Notes: generated by a model from the sequence alone, not told the origin. 64,000 bases of DNA from Natronomonas salinimetallica (GCF_013839515.1 NZ_JACDNQ010000005.1:85660-149659); one strand, 5' to 3'. Counted from the stretch's first letter, positions 52,593 through 61,069 are shown. Made by a program: numbers and translations.

Positions 52593-54869
52593 TTATTGGA
52601 ACGTTCGGCTGACCTCCGGCTCGCTCGGCTCCTCGCTGGGACTGAGTTCGTCCTCCAACTCCTCGTAGCGCTCGCGGGTATCCTCGTCGACGCTCGGGCC
52701 GACCTCGTCGAGGGCCTCCTCGAAGTGCTCGCGGGTGATCCGGACGTTGCCGACGCTTTTTGCCGCCTCTTCGGGGTCGACGCTGCGGACGAACTCCCGG
52801 GTCGCGGCCATCGAGGCCTCCCGGGCGACGGCTTCGATGTCGGCTCCGACGTAGCCGTCAGTGTCGGCCGCCAGCTCGTCGAGGTCGACGTCATCGGCCA
52901 GCGGCTTGTTCCGCGTGTGGACGTCGAGTATCGCCCGCCGGGCGTCCTCGTCGGGGACGGGGACGTGGACGTGTCTGTCGAGACGGCCGGGGCGCAACAG
53001 CGCCGGATCGATGAGATCCGGTCGGTTCGTGGTGGCGATCACCACGACGTCCTCGAGGTCCTCGAGGCCGTCCAGTTCGGTCAGAAGCTGTGAGACGACG
53101 CGTTCGCCGACGCCGCTGTCGCCCATACTCCGGCCGCGTTCGCCCGCGATCGAGTCGATCTCGTCGAAGAACACGACGGTCGGGGCGTTCGAACGGGCCT
53201 TCTCGAAGACTTCCCGGACGCCCTTCTCGGACTCACCGACGTATTTGTTCAGGAGTTCTGGACCCTTGATCGAGATGAAATTCGAGTTGGCCTCGTTCGC
53301 GATGGCCTTCGCCATGAGCGTCTTCCCGGTCCCGGGCGGACCGTACAATAACACGCCCTTCGCGGCCTCCATGTCCATCGCCTCGAAGACCTCGGGATAC
53401 TCGAGCGGCCACTGGATCGTCTCTCTGAGGCGCTCTTTGGTGTCCGCTAGGCCCCCGACCGACGCCCAGGTGGTGTCCGGGACCTCGACGAACACCTCCC
53501 GCATCGCGCTCGGATTGATCCCTTTCAGCGCGTCCTTGAGGTCGGCCTCGGTGACCGACATCGACTCGAGGATCTCGGCGTCGATCTCCTCTTGATCGAG
53601 GTTGAGTTCGGGGCGGATCCGGCGGAGTGCGTTCATCGCCGCCTCCTTGGTCAGGCTTTCGAGGTCGGCGCCGACGAAGCCGTGGGTGTTCTCGGCGTAC
53701 TGATCGAGGTCGATCCCGTCGACCAGTGGCATTCCCCGGGTGTGGACCTGGAGGATCTCCTTGCGGCCTTCCTTGTCCGGGACACCGATCTCGATCTCCC
53801 GATCGAAGCGGCCGCCGCGCCGCAGGGCGGGATCGAGGGCGTCGACGCGGTTCGTCGCCCCGATGACGATGACGTCGCCGCGCTCGTCGAGGCCGTCCAT
53901 GAGGCTCAACAGCTGGGCGACGACCCGGCGCTCGACGTCGCCGCTCGTCTCGCCGCGTTTGGGCGCGATCGAGTCGATCTCGTCGATGAAGACGATCGCG
54001 GGGGCGTTCTCCTCGGCCTCCTCGAACACCTCGCGCAGTTGCTCTTCGGACTCACCGTAGTATTTCGACATGATCTCGGGCCCGGAGATGTTCGTAAAGT
54101 GGGCGTCGATCTCGCTGGCGACGGCCTTCGCCATGAGCGTCTTCCCGGTCCCGGGGGGGCCGTGCAACAGCACGCCCTTCGGCGGCTCGATGCCGAGCTG
54201 TTGGAACAACTCGGGGTGTCGCATCGGCAACTCGATCATCTCGCGGACCTGTTCGAGCTCCTCGTCGAGACCGCCGATGTCCTCGTAGGTCACGGAGGGC
54301 GTACCACCGCCGCCCCCGGCCCCGGCCCCGCCGTCGCCCGACTGGGCGATCTGTTCGGCGGGCTTTTCGCTCACCGTGATCTCGGTCGAGTCGGTCACGA
54401 CGACCGTCCCGCTCGGGTCGGTGTCGGCGATCCGAAGCGGGATGCGCTGCCCACTCTGGGTCGAGAGCGGCCCGAGGCCGAGCGAGAAGGGGACGTTTTG
54501 TCCCGTCGTGACGGCTTGGCCGCTGAGTTTGTCACGGATGTGGGGGCCGATGTTGCCGCGGATCCGGAGGTTCTGCGGGAGTGCAACGGTGACCTCCTTT
54601 GCGGGGTTTACGTCCGCGGGTTCGATCTCGACGCTGTCGTCGATACCGACGTCCGCCTCCCCGCGGAGCCGGCCGTCGATCCGGACGACGCCGCGGCCCT
54701 GGTCCTCCGGGTAGCCCGGCCACACGCGGGCGACGGCGCGCGACTCCCCGCTGTCGATGACGATGTAATCGCCGTTTTCGAGATCCAACTCGTCCATCGC
54801 AGCGCGGTCGATCGCCGCCAGTCCACGTCCGGCGTCCTTCTGTTTCAGTGGTTTGACTGTCAGTCTCAT
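52593..54869 (-). CDS. cdc48: Cdc48/VCP-like AAA ATPase
   Basis: A 758-residue AAA+ unfoldase. An N-terminal domain (about residues 1-185) with [18 protein letters not shown] is followed by a glycine linker and two AAA modules: Walker [18 protein letters not shown] near 240 and [18 protein letters not shown] near 513, Walker [17 protein letters not shown] and [16 protein letters not shown], and arginine fingers in [12 protein letters not shown]. It extracts and unfolds proteins for the proteasome. The tail ([14 protein letters not shown]) is acidic. Followed in transcription by nothing close; preceded 3 bases upstream by a small gene (54873). Confidence 0.96.
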   Translation of the reverse strand: MRLTVKPLKQKDAGRGLAAIDRAAMDELDLENGDYIVIDSGESRAVARVWPGYPEDQGRGVVRIDGRLRGEADVGIDDSVEIEPADVNPAKEVTVALPQNLRIRGNIGPHIRDKLSGQAVTTGQNVPFSLGLGPLSTQSGQRIPLRIADTDPSGTVVVTDSTEITVSEKPAEQIAQSGDGGAGAGGGGGTPSVTYEDIGGLDEELEQVREMIELPMRHPELFQQLGIEPPKGVLLHGPPGTGKTLMAKAVASEIDAHFTNISGPEIMSKYYGESEEQLREVFEEAEENAPAIVFIDEIDSIAPKRGETSGDVERRVVAQLLSLMDGLDERGDVIVIGATNRVDALDPALRRGGRFDREIEIGVPDKEGRKEILQVHTRGMPLVDGIDLDQYAENTHGFVGADLESLTKEAAMNALRRIRPELNLDQEEIDAEILESMSVTEADLKDALKGINPSAMREVFVEVPDTTWASVGGLADTKERLRETIQWPLEYPEVFEAMDMEAAKGVLLYGPPGTGKTLMAKAIANEANSNFISIKGPELLNKYVGESEKGVREVFEKARSNAPTVVFFDEIDSIAGERGRSMGDSGVGERVVSQLLTELDGLEDLEDVVVIATTNRPDLIDPALLRPGRLDRHVHVPVPDEDARRAILDVHTRNKPLADDVDLDELAADTDGYVGADIEAVAREASMAATREFVRSVDPEEAAKSVGNVRITREHFEEALDEVGPSVDEDTRERYEELEDELSPSEEPSEPEVSRTFQ

Positions 54870-54872
54870 AGC

Positions 54873-55109
54873 TTATCGCTCCATTTCGAGGGTGACGACC
54901 CCATTGTTCATAACGGCACGGTCGACGTGCTCGGGCACGTCGAACTCGTATTGGTCGTCGTCGACGACGACCATCGCCGTCCCATCGACGACGTCGACGG
55001 CCCCCTCGACGGGGCCGAAGTCGGCCACGATGACGGCACTCTCGTCGTACTCGTAGTGACGGACAGCGCCGTCCACGTCGCCCTGGATCGATCGGGTATA
55101 TTCATTCAT
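54873..55109 (-). CDS. Small conserved haloarchaeal protein (Hsp20-like beta fold)
   Basis: A 78-residue acidic protein, MNEYTRSIQGDVDGAVRHYE, with VIVADFGPVEGAVDVVDGTA and a beta-rich MVVVDDDQYEFDVPEHV, ending in VVTLEMER. The alternating strands suggest a small Hsp20/alpha-crystallin-like sandwich. It lies 3 bases before cdc48 and is probably cotranscribed, which makes a chaperone-adaptor role for Cdc48 possible but only inferred. Its promoter region holds an inverted repeat (55110-55127). Confidence 0.75.
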   Translation of the reverse strand: MNEYTRSIQGDVDGAVRHYEYDESAVIVADFGPVEGAVDVVDGTAMVVVDDDQYEFDVPEHVDRAVMNNGVVTLEMER

Positions 55110-55135
55110 ACTAACCTGTAGTTAGGTTTAGATAT
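55110..55135 (-). promoter_or_regulatory. Promoter of the small gene-cdc48 operon with inverted repeat
   Basis: Upstream of the ATG at 55109 the minus strand reads CCTAACTACAGGTTAG, containing CTAAC and GTTAG five bases apart, and AGTATATCT further up as TATA box. A heat- or stress-responsive repressor could sit between TATA and start; this is inference from position. Confidence 0.5.
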
Positions 55136-55247
55136 ACTTAAATCTTTCTTTGAAAACCGCACCACGGGGATACGTACGTTACTATCGGTCGAATTGCGGT
55201 TCCGATCCATAGACGGCCGCCGTCGCCGCCGGGTACGTGCGGGTACT

Positions 55248-55313
55248 CGTCGACGAGACCGGTGACGTTCGTCGACGAGACCGGTGACGTTCGTCGACGA
55301 GACTGGTGACGTC
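55248..55313. repeat. 22-bp tandem repeat (x3)
   Basis: Three copies of a unit CGTCGACGAGACCGGTGACG plus TT begin at 55248, 55270 and 55292; the third has one change (CTGG). It lies in the 414-base gap between the small gene and the gins gene, where I see no coding sequence. Confidence 0.9.
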
Positions 55314-55423
55314 GACGTACTCGATGTCCTCGCCGGCGAAGTGGTGGTCGTACGATCCCGTGGGTACCGTACGACGTGCGGTCGTACAGTCACTCGGCCG
55401 CGTCCGGTGTCCTCGTTCCAGTA

Positions 55424-55523
55424 CCCTCTCCAGCGCCCTCACCCCCTCTCCAGCGCCCTCACCCCCTCTCCAGCGCCCTCACCCCCTCTCCAGCGCCCTC
55501 ACCCCCTCTCCAGCGCCCTCACG
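55424..55523 (-). repeat. 20-bp tandem repeat just beyond the gins stop (x5)
   Basis: Five near-perfect 20-bp units (on the plus strand CCCTCTCCAGCGCCCTCACC) end two bases from the TAG of gins (55525-55527). On the minus strand the unit begins GTGAGGGCGCTGGAGAGG. The array is 3' to the gene in its mRNA. Confidence 0.92.
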
Positions 55524-55524
55524 T

Positions 55525-56508
55525 CTACAGCCGCTCTGCGGCGTCCTTTCCGACCAGGACGTCCGCGTTCGGCTCCGGCAGGGTGACGACGTCCTCGGCA
55601 CCGAGATGGTAATCGCGGTCGTCGGCCCCGACGATCTCGCCGACATCGGCGGTGATACGCACCGTCGTTCTGGGTACTCCGGAGGCGTCGCTTTCTCCTG
55701 GGGGCGAGGTTCCGTCGGTACGGTCCGCGTCCGCCGCCGGTGTGTCGAGCGGGGACGGCTCGGGGGGTACCGCCTCGACGGGAGGCGCCTCCGGGTCGGC
55801 GGGGGGCTCGGACGGGGACGCCGCCCCGCCGTCGGCCCCGACGGGCGGGGGATCCGAACGTCCGTCGTCCCCACGGCCCATCAGATCGGCGGCGGTAACA
55901 CCGTCCGGATCCTCGCCGGACGCCGGGGTCGGTTCCGGGGACGTGCGGTCCGAACCGGAAGCGGGATCGGAACCGGAGGCGGGATCGGAACCGGAGGCGG
56001 GATCGGAACCGGAGGCGGGATCGGAACCGGAGGCGGGATCGGAACCGGAGGCGGGATCGGGACCAGAGGCGGGATCGGAACCGGAGGTGGGATCCGAGCC
56101 CGAAAGTGAGACCGACGGGGCGTCACCGTCGAGGACCGACAACACCGTCTCACGGTTCCGTTCGATGCGGCCGACGAGCTCCTCGAAGAGCGCTTCCTCC
56201 TCGTTCGTCAGGCCGGCCTCCTCGACCGGCATTCCGGCGGCGGCGATGGAGGCCTTCTTGACGACTTTTCCGACGCGTCGTTCGTAGATCGCCTCGACGG
56301 TCCCTTTGGCGGTCTCGATATCGTCGGTGAGTCGCCGGACTTCGGGTTCGGAGAACGGATCGTCCGCGGCTTCGACGGCTTCCGTACGCTTCTCGTTGAG
56401 TTCGCCGATGAACTCGCCGACCTCCGTATAAAACGACGAGCGCAGGTGCTGGAGGTCGCTCGATTGGCGTTCGCGCGCCTGTACCGATTGGAGTTCGTCG
56501 AGATTCAT
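55525..56508 (-). CDS. GINS complex subunit (Gins51-type)
   Basis: A 327-residue GINS subunit with the archaeal Gins15/51 order: A domain at about residues 1-130 (MNLDELQSVQARERQSSDLQ) and a small C-terminal B domain at about 278-327 (TTVRITADVGEIVGADDRDY and LPEPNADVLVGKDAAERL), joined by a very long acidic linker. The linker holds ten 6-residue units GSDPAS at residues 137-196. GINS links the MCM helicase with primase and polymerase. Its start overlaps the priS stop by 4 bases, so replication genes are coupled. Confidence 0.9.
   Translation of the reverse strand: MNLDELQSVQARERQSSDLQHLRSSFYTEVGEFIGELNEKRTEAVEAADDPFSEPEVRRLTDDIETAKGTVEAIYERRVGKVVKKASIAAAGMPVEEAGLTNEEEALFEELVGRIERNRETVLSVLDGDAPSVSLSGSDPTSGSDPASGPDPASGSDPASGSDPASGSDPASGSDPASGSDPASGSDRTSPEPTPASGEDPDGVTAADLMGRGDDGRSDPPPVGADGGAASPSEPPADPEAPPVEAVPPEPSPLDTPAADADRTDGTSPPGESDASGVPRTTVRITADVGEIVGADDRDYHLGAEDVVTLPEPNADVLVGKDAAERL
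55921..56100 (-). repeat. 18-bp in-frame tandem repeat in gins (x10)
   Basis: Ten 18-bp units encode GSDPTS, GSDPAS, GPDPAS, six more GSDPAS, and GSDRTS (residues 137-196 of the GINS protein). Several central units are identical at the DNA level, indicating recent expansion in an essential replication gene. Confidence 0.93.
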
Positions 56509-57686
56509 TCTCCTGTCTTGTTCGCGTGTCCACGGGCCATCGCGAAGACGCCCACGTACTCCGGGACGGAACGGACACCCTCCGGAAGCCTAAAGCTTTC
56601 GCCGCGGAGGTCGACCGTCGTCTCCTCGCGGCCATACACCGTGATCTCGTTGCCCAGAAACGTCTCGGGGACAGCGTCGACGAGCGGATCGAACGCCTCG
56701 AGTTCCGAGCGCTCGATCCGGCGAACGGCCAGTCCGGTCCCGCCGTGGAGGCTCCCCGGCAGTCGGATGAGACGGTTGATATCGGTCGTCACCGGCTCGT
56801 CGATCGGGGCCGACTCCGCTCCGACGACCTCCTCGAAGAGATGCCTCGCGAGCCCGTAGACCGCCGGGTGTACGTCGACGTTGCCGGCTTCGAGCTCGGC
56901 CCGATTGTTCCTCGCGGCGTTGAGTGCGGCCGTCGCCTTCCCTTCGCCGATGCCGTCGAACTCCCGGAGGCGGGCGATCGCGTCGGCCTCGTCCATAGCG
57001 AGCAGCTCCTCCAAGAAGGCGGTGAGCCGCTCTCCCGTACGTTCCGCCCAGCCGCCGTCGGGCAGCGTCCGCTTTTGCGCCGGGGAACGTCGGCCGGCGC
57101 TGCCGGTGACCGCCCGTGTCGTGACGATGTCGTCGAACTCGATTCCCTCGCCGAGGACGTACTCGACGATCTCCCGCCGCGAACGCCGTCCCAACCCGAG
57201 GACGTCCGACCGGCGGACGTGGACGTGATATCCGCGGCCGCCCGAGAAGACGACCTCGAGGTCCTCGAAGCCGAAATCCGACTCGAGCAGATCGAGCAGC
57301 CGGTACAGCGCGTCCTTACACGACGCGAGCATTTCGGCGTAGCTCGTCGTTTCCGGGTCGACGCCGGGGAGGTGGTCGGCGTCGAGATCGAAGACGAGGT
57401 CCGAGCCGCGCCACCCCTTCTGCCCCATCGTCCCCGCGCCGGGATCGTCGTATCGCCCCGCCGAAAAGTAGACGTGGCGTGGCCGCTCGGCTGCCAAGAA
57501 CCCGCCGAGATCGCCCCCACCCGCGAGGTCGAGAAGCGAGTGGTGTCGAACCATCGTCGTTCCGCCGGCGCTCCAGGTGATGTACCCCCACTCGCGCTCG
57601 TTGCCGGCCGGCGGCGGCGAGATATCGGCCCGGCGGTAGTAGTCGCCGAACCGCCCTTTGAGGTACTCGCGAGTGCGACCGTCCAT
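56505..57686 (-). CDS. priS: DNA primase small subunit PriS
   Basis: A 393-residue archaeal-eukaryotic primase catalytic subunit. The metal-binding acidic motif LVFDLDADH lies near residues 97-105, the nucleotide segment VFSGGRGYHVHVRR near 148, and DINRLIRLPGSLHGGTGL near 300. It synthesises RNA primers with PriL, which is not in the window. It is followed by gins with ATGA overlap. ATG at 57686 opens MDGRTREYLKGRFGDYYRRA, the usual start. Confidence 0.95.
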   Translation of the reverse strand: MDGRTREYLKGRFGDYYRRADISPPPAGNEREWGYITWSAGGTTMVRHHSLLDLAGGGDLGGFLAAERPRHVYFSAGRYDDPGAGTMGQKGWRGSDLVFDLDADHLPGVDPETTSYAEMLASCKDALYRLLDLLESDFGFEDLEVVFSGGRGYHVHVRRSDVLGLGRRSRREIVEYVLGEGIEFDDIVTTRAVTGSAGRRSPAQKRTLPDGGWAERTGERLTAFLEELLAMDEADAIARLREFDGIGEGKATAALNAARNNRAELEAGNVDVHPAVYGLARHLFEEVVGAESAPIDEPVTTDINRLIRLPGSLHGGTGLAVRRIERSELEAFDPLVDAVPETFLGNEITVYGREETTVDLRGESFRLPEGVRSVPEYVGVFAMARGHANKTGE

Positions 57687-57734
57687 ATCCCGGCTTCGGC
57701 AGGTGGATGGAAAGCGTTGTCGTCTCCACCCCGG

Positions 57735-58223
57735 CTACTGTCCGGGAACGAACCGCGAGAGCTTCGAGGCCAGACCGCCGTCACCGAGTCGGAGGTAGTA
57801 GGCGTCGCCGGAGTCCTCGTAGTAGTTTTCGACGCGCCGCTCGACTTCGAAGCCGAGATGTCTGTAGAACGCGAGTGCGGCGTCGTTCGTCGCCCGAGCG
57901 TGACAGGTGACCGAACTGTGATCGTCGGCGACCGCAGCGACGAGCTGCCGGCCGAGCCCTTCCCCGCGGTATTCGGGGGCGACGGCCAAAAAGAGAACGT
58001 AGCCGTCCCGTCGTGTCGACGCGAACCCGACCAGCGTCTCGTCCTCGTAGCCCGGTTCGACCAGCGCGTACACCTTCGAACGACGGTACGCATCGGAGAA
58101 AAATCCGCGGCGCTGTTTGAGGACGCCTTCCTCGCGTCTGATCCGTTCTTTCAGCGCCCACGCGCTCTCGACGAGGCTGTCGTCACCGGTTTCGAACACA
58201 CGGAGCTCGATGGTGACACTCAC
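57735..58223 (-). CDS. GNAT family acetyltransferase
   Basis: A 162-residue GNAT. It carries VLFLAVAPEYRGEGLGRQLV with the acetyl-CoA loop (R-G-E-G-L-G) near residues 94-104 and CHARATNDAALAFYRHLGFE near 120, the pattern of RimI-like enzymes. Start is taken as GTG at 58223; a TTATATTATATC box lies about 25 bases upstream, matching a leaderless transcript from this codon. Divergent from the archease gene. Substrate unknown. Confidence 0.85.
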   Translation of the reverse strand: MSVTIELRVFETGDDSLVESAWALKERIRREEGVLKQRRGFFSDAYRRSKVYALVEPGYEDETLVGFASTRRDGYVLFLAVAPEYRGEGLGRQLVAAVADDHSSVTCHARATNDAALAFYRHLGFEVERRVENYYEDSGDAYYLRLGDGGLASKLSRFVPGQ

Positions 58224-58449
58224 TGTCGCGTGGTACGATTCGATATAATATAACTCCACCGCCCGACGCCGAGACGAGGGGGACACAAGGCTTTCGTCCG
58301 CCCGGTGTGTCTGCGAACCCGATGGACGATCCCGCATACGGTACGTCGACCACGCTTCGAGGCGGGGGCCTCCCCGAATTCGGTAGGCCGGTCGCGGTCG
58401 CAACCACACCACGATTCGGGCCGCCGGCCGGACCCTGTGGGCCGACCCG

Positions 58450-58857
58450 ATGAGTTTCGAGCTCAAGGCTCACACCGCCGACGTCGCGGTCGAGGCGACC
58501 GGCGAAACGTTGGCGAACACGTTCGAAGCCGCCGCGGCCGGACTCTCGGCCGCACACTGTGCGTCGATCCCCAAGGGCGGCGACCGGTTTTCGATGTCGC
58601 TCGTCGCCGAGTCGAAGGACGCGCTGTTGTTCGATTATCTCGACGAACTCATCTACCGACGCGACGTCGAGGGCGTCTTACCGACGGCCCATCGGGTCTC
58701 TATCGAGGACCGCGAGGACCCGGTACTCGAGGCGTCCGCACGCGGCGTTCCTCTGGTGGCCGTCGACGCGAGAGAGATCAAGGCCGTGACGTACTCCGAG
58801 ATGGAACTCGAGCGAACCGCATCCGGATGGCGGGCGTACGTCGTCTTCGACGTCTGA
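58450..58857 (+). CDS. Archease
   Basis: A 135-residue archease, activator of RtcB tRNA ligase. Conserved parts are MSFELKAHTADVAVEATGET, the Ca-binding acidic residues around DALLFDYLDELIYRRDVEG, and EIKAVTYSEMELERTASGWRAYVVFDV split as EIKAVTYSEME and AYVVFDV at the end. Length and ending are exactly those of the family. It lies upstream of a tRNA gene; RtcB itself is not in the window. Confidence 0.95.
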   Translation: MSFELKAHTADVAVEATGETLANTFEAAAAGLSAAHCASIPKGGDRFSMSLVAESKDALLFDYLDELIYRRDVEGVLPTAHRVSIEDREDPVLEASARGVPLVAVDAREIKAVTYSEMELERTASGWRAYVVFDV

Positions 58858-58976
58858 TCCGAGGACGAGAACGCACTCGTGGTGTGAGATCACACACCGA
58901 AACCGCGTGAAAGCAGTCGATCGCTCCGATCGATACAGACAGTTTTATACCGCGCCGTACCCGACGGGAATACGTC

Positions 58977-59051
58977 GCTCGCTTGGTGTAGCCCGGCCAA
59001 TCATATCGGCCTTTCGAGCCGATGACAGGGGTTCAAATCCCCTAGCGAGCA
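58977..59051 (+). tRNA. tRNA-Glu (UUC)
   Basis: A 75-nt tRNA. Acceptor stem GCTCGCT pairs with AGCGAGC followed by discriminator A; the anticodon stem TCGGC/GCCGA encloses loop CTTTCGA, giving anticodon TTC (Glu). T loop GGTTCAAATCC is canonical. CCA is not encoded. A TATA box TTTTATACC lies about 27-35 bases upstream. Confidence 0.95.
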
Positions 59052-59101
59052 TTCCTCGATTCGCTCGGTGACTCGACCCACATCGCTTACGAAGCCCAAC
59101 A

Positions 59102-59629
59102 ATGTCGCATTCTGACTCCGACGCCGACTCCGACAGTGACGCCCGCCCCGACGGTGATGCCGATCCCGACGGTGATGCCGATCCCGACAGTGATGCCGGC
59201 CCGGATAGCACGGTCGAGACGACGATGCATCACACCGGATTGACCGTTTCCGACCTGGATCGCTCGGTCGAATTTTATACGGATGTCATCGGTGGAACGG
59301 TCGAAAGCCGCTTTTCGGTCTCCGGTGAGGCCTTCGAGACGGTCGTCGGAAGCGAGGGCGTCTCCGGGCAGTTCGTCCACATCGACGTCGGTGACGGCCG
59401 GCTCGAACTCGTCGAGTACGAGCCGACGGATGCGTCCCGTGAGCCGGCGACGCTCCCACAGCCCGGCGGGACGCATCTGGCCTTTTCACTCGGGAACGTC
59501 GACGGCCTCGTCGACGCGCTTCCGGACGGCATCGACCCGTTGAGCGAGCCGCGGACGACCGCGAGCGGGACACGGCTCGTGTTCGTCCGCGACCCGGACG
59601 GGAACCTCGTGGAACTCCTCGAGGCGTGA
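59102..59629 (+). CDS. VOC (glyoxalase) family protein with repetitive acidic N-terminus
   Basis: A 175-residue protein. Residues 1-40 are an acidic tract with DPDGDA/DPDSDA repeats; the VOC domain follows from MHHTGLTVSDLDRSVEFYTD near residue 42 to VRDPDGNLVELLEA, with His and Glu metal ligands. Substrate unknown. An internal ATG at 59225 would give the bare domain, and the repeat may be a variable leader. The TGA stop lies inside a 17-bp tandem array. Confidence 0.8.
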   Translation: MSHSDSDADSDSDARPDGDADPDGDADPDSDAGPDSTVETTMHHTGLTVSDLDRSVEFYTDVIGGTVESRFSVSGEAFETVVGSEGVSGQFVHIDVGDGRLELVEYEPTDASREPATLPQPGGTHLAFSLGNVDGLVDALPDGIDPLSEPRTTASGTRLVFVRDPDGNLVELLEA

Positions 59630-59680
59630 GCCGCCTCGACGTGTGAGCTGCCTCGATGTGTGAGTCGCCTCGACGTGTGC
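59624..59680 (+). repeat. 17-bp tandem array over the VOC gene stop (x3)
   Basis: Units at 59624, 59641 and 59658 (GTGTGAGCTGCCTCGAT and variants) with a partial fourth. The first contains the TGA of the VOC gene at 59627-59629; each following unit brings another TGTGAG. Confidence 0.9.
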
Positions 59681-59750
59681 TACCCGCGAGCACCCGGTCC
59701 GGGAGGGCTCGCCGGGATACGACGACGCCAACCCACATGACACGTTCTGA

Positions 59751-59829
59751 TACGGACTGTCGTCGTCCGAGCGTGGTCACCGCCGGAACGGCAGGCGGTG
59801 ACCGTTCCATCGGGGCACCGATCCGTACG
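59751..59829. repeat. Small palindromic element (family C) with tandem tail
   Basis: From TACGGACTGTCGTCGTCC to CACCGATCCGTAC, preceded by TGA (59748-59750). In reverse complement it aligns over its length with the copy at 44417. Its right end is continued by two further partial repeats (GGGGACACCGATCCGTACG) to about 59870, so slippage occurred at the edge; a right target copy is unclear (CGA). Confidence 0.7.
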
Positions 59830-59915
59830 AAGGGGACACCGATCCGTACGAAGGGGGCACCGAATCCGAACAGCGACCGTCACCGCTTTGTAGTCCCCCC
59901 GGCGAGTGAAGGACG

Positions 59916-60758
59916 ATGGTTGGTCGTGCAGCCGCCCCGGCGGCCGGTACCGTGTTGAACGCCCTCGCGAACGGATACGGTTCGGCGTTCGCGATCGACG
60001 CGTACACCGAAGCGACCGTCGAACTCGACGGCTCGGGATCGGTCACCGGCGAGATCGATGGCGCACCGGACGCCGATACGCGGCTCATAAAACGCTGTGT
60101 CGAATCCGTCACGGAGCGGTTCGGCGACGGCGAGGGGGGCCACGTCCGGACCGAAAGCGAGGTCCCCATGGCATCGGGGTTAAAGAGCTCGAGCGCCGCC
60201 GCGAACGCGACAGTGCTCGCCACGCTCGACGCGCTCGACGTCGACCTCGACCGCGAGGAGGCCTGCCGGATCGGCGTCGACGCGGCCAGGGACGTCGGCG
60301 TCACCGTCACGGGCGCCTTCGACGACGCCTCGGCGTCGATGCTCGGCGGGGTCACCGTCACCGACAACACCGAGGACGAACTGCTCGATCGCGAGGAGCC
60401 CGAGTGGGACGTCCTCGTCTACACGCCCGACGAGCGGGGGTTTTCGGCCGACGCGGACGTCTCGAGGTGTGAGCGGATCGCCCCGATGGCGGACGTCGCC
60501 TACGAGTTGGCGGTCGAGGGCGAGTACCGACGGGCGATGTGCGTCAACGGCTTTGCGTTCTGTGCGGCGCTGGATCGTTCGGCCGAGCCGATCGTCGAGG
60601 CCTTGCCCGACGCAGCCGCCTCGCTGTCCGGCACCGGGCCGAGCTATACCGCCGTCGGTGACCGCGACGCGCTCGAAGCGCTGTCGGAGGTCTGGAGTCA
60701 ACGCAAGGGAAAAACATGGCTGACAACGACACAACGGACGGGAGCGACGAGTCGGTGA
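59916..60758 (+). CDS. Shikimate kinase, archaeal GHMP type
   Basis: A 280-residue GHMP kinase that phosphorylates shikimate in archaea, unrelated to bacterial AroK. The ATP loop is VPMASGLKSSSAAANATVL near residues 83-101; GAFDDASASMLGGVTVTDN near 142 and SLSGTGPSYTAVGDRDALE near 245 are the other family motifs. The sequence continues to WLTTTQRTGATSR, reading into the start of the chorismate mutase gene. Both act in aromatic amino acid synthesis. Confidence 0.93.
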   Translation: MVGRAAAPAAGTVLNALANGYGSAFAIDAYTEATVELDGSGSVTGEIDGAPDADTRLIKRCVESVTERFGDGEGGHVRTESEVPMASGLKSSSAAANATVLATLDALDVDLDREEACRIGVDAARDVGVTVTGAFDDASASMLGGVTVTDNTEDELLDREEPEWDVLVYTPDERGFSADADVSRCERIAPMADVAYELAVEGEYRRAMCVNGFAFCAALDRSAEPIVEALPDAAASLSGTGPSYTAVGDRDALEALSEVWSQRKGKTWLTTTQRTGATSR

Positions 60759-61045
60759 TGAGTGGCGATCCCGCGGAGATGGACCTCGATGAACTCCGCA
60801 CGGAGATCCGTACTATCGATCAGGAGATCGTCGAACTGATCGCCCAGCGGACCTACGTCGCGGAGAGCATCGCGGCGGTCAAGCGCGAACGGGGGCTGCC
60901 GACGACGGACGAATCCCAAGAGGAGGCCGTCATGGAACGCGCCGGGATGAACGCCGAACAGTTCGACGTCGATGCGAACCTCGTGAAGGCGATCTTTCGA
61001 CTGCTGATCGAGTTGAACAAGGTAGAGCAAAGAGAGAACCGCTGA
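60716..61045 (+). CDS. Chorismate mutase (AroQ type)
   Basis: A 109-residue helical chorismate mutase. Core segments are DLDELRTEIRTIDQEIVELI, RTYVAESIAAVKRERGLPT and ANLVKAIFRLLIELNKVEQR. It converts chorismate to prephenate. It overlaps the shikimate kinase gene by 43 bases if it starts at 60716, or by one base (TGATG) if it starts at 60758 (MSGDPAEMDLD). Its last six codons plus stop (EQRENR-stop) recur at 63096-63116 at the far end of the following islet, so its 3' end was probably duplicated by an insertion. Confidence 0.93.
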   Translation: MADNDTTDGSDESVMSGDPAEMDLDELRTEIRTIDQEIVELIAQRTYVAESIAAVKRERGLPTTDESQEEAVMERAGMNAEQFDVDANLVKAIFRLLIELNKVEQRENR

Positions 61046-61051
61046 GCGGAG

Positions 61052-61069
61052 GCGGCTTAGGGAAGCCGC
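61052..61069 (+). terminator. Hairpin after chorismate mutase
   Basis: GCGGCTT and AAGCCGC form a perfect 7-bp stem with a 4-base loop, seven bases after the chorismate mutase stop and 28 bases before the end of the lipoprotein gene. No T-run follows, so it may be an RNA 3' end structure rather than an intrinsic terminator. Confidence 0.45.

Noticed and set aside
55248..55523. Possible CRISPR array from regularly repeated units
   Set aside because: The units adjoin directly (tandem), with no unique spacers between them and no cas genes nearby.
55376..56109. Proline- or glycine-rich ORFs over the repeats near gins
   Set aside because: They translate the 20-bp and 18-bp tandem repeats; the repeats are long open frames in several directions by composition only.
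58977..59051. tRNA-Glu as an integration site
   Set aside because: I looked for a second copy of its 3' end downstream and found none in the window; the islet uses the chorismate mutase end instead.
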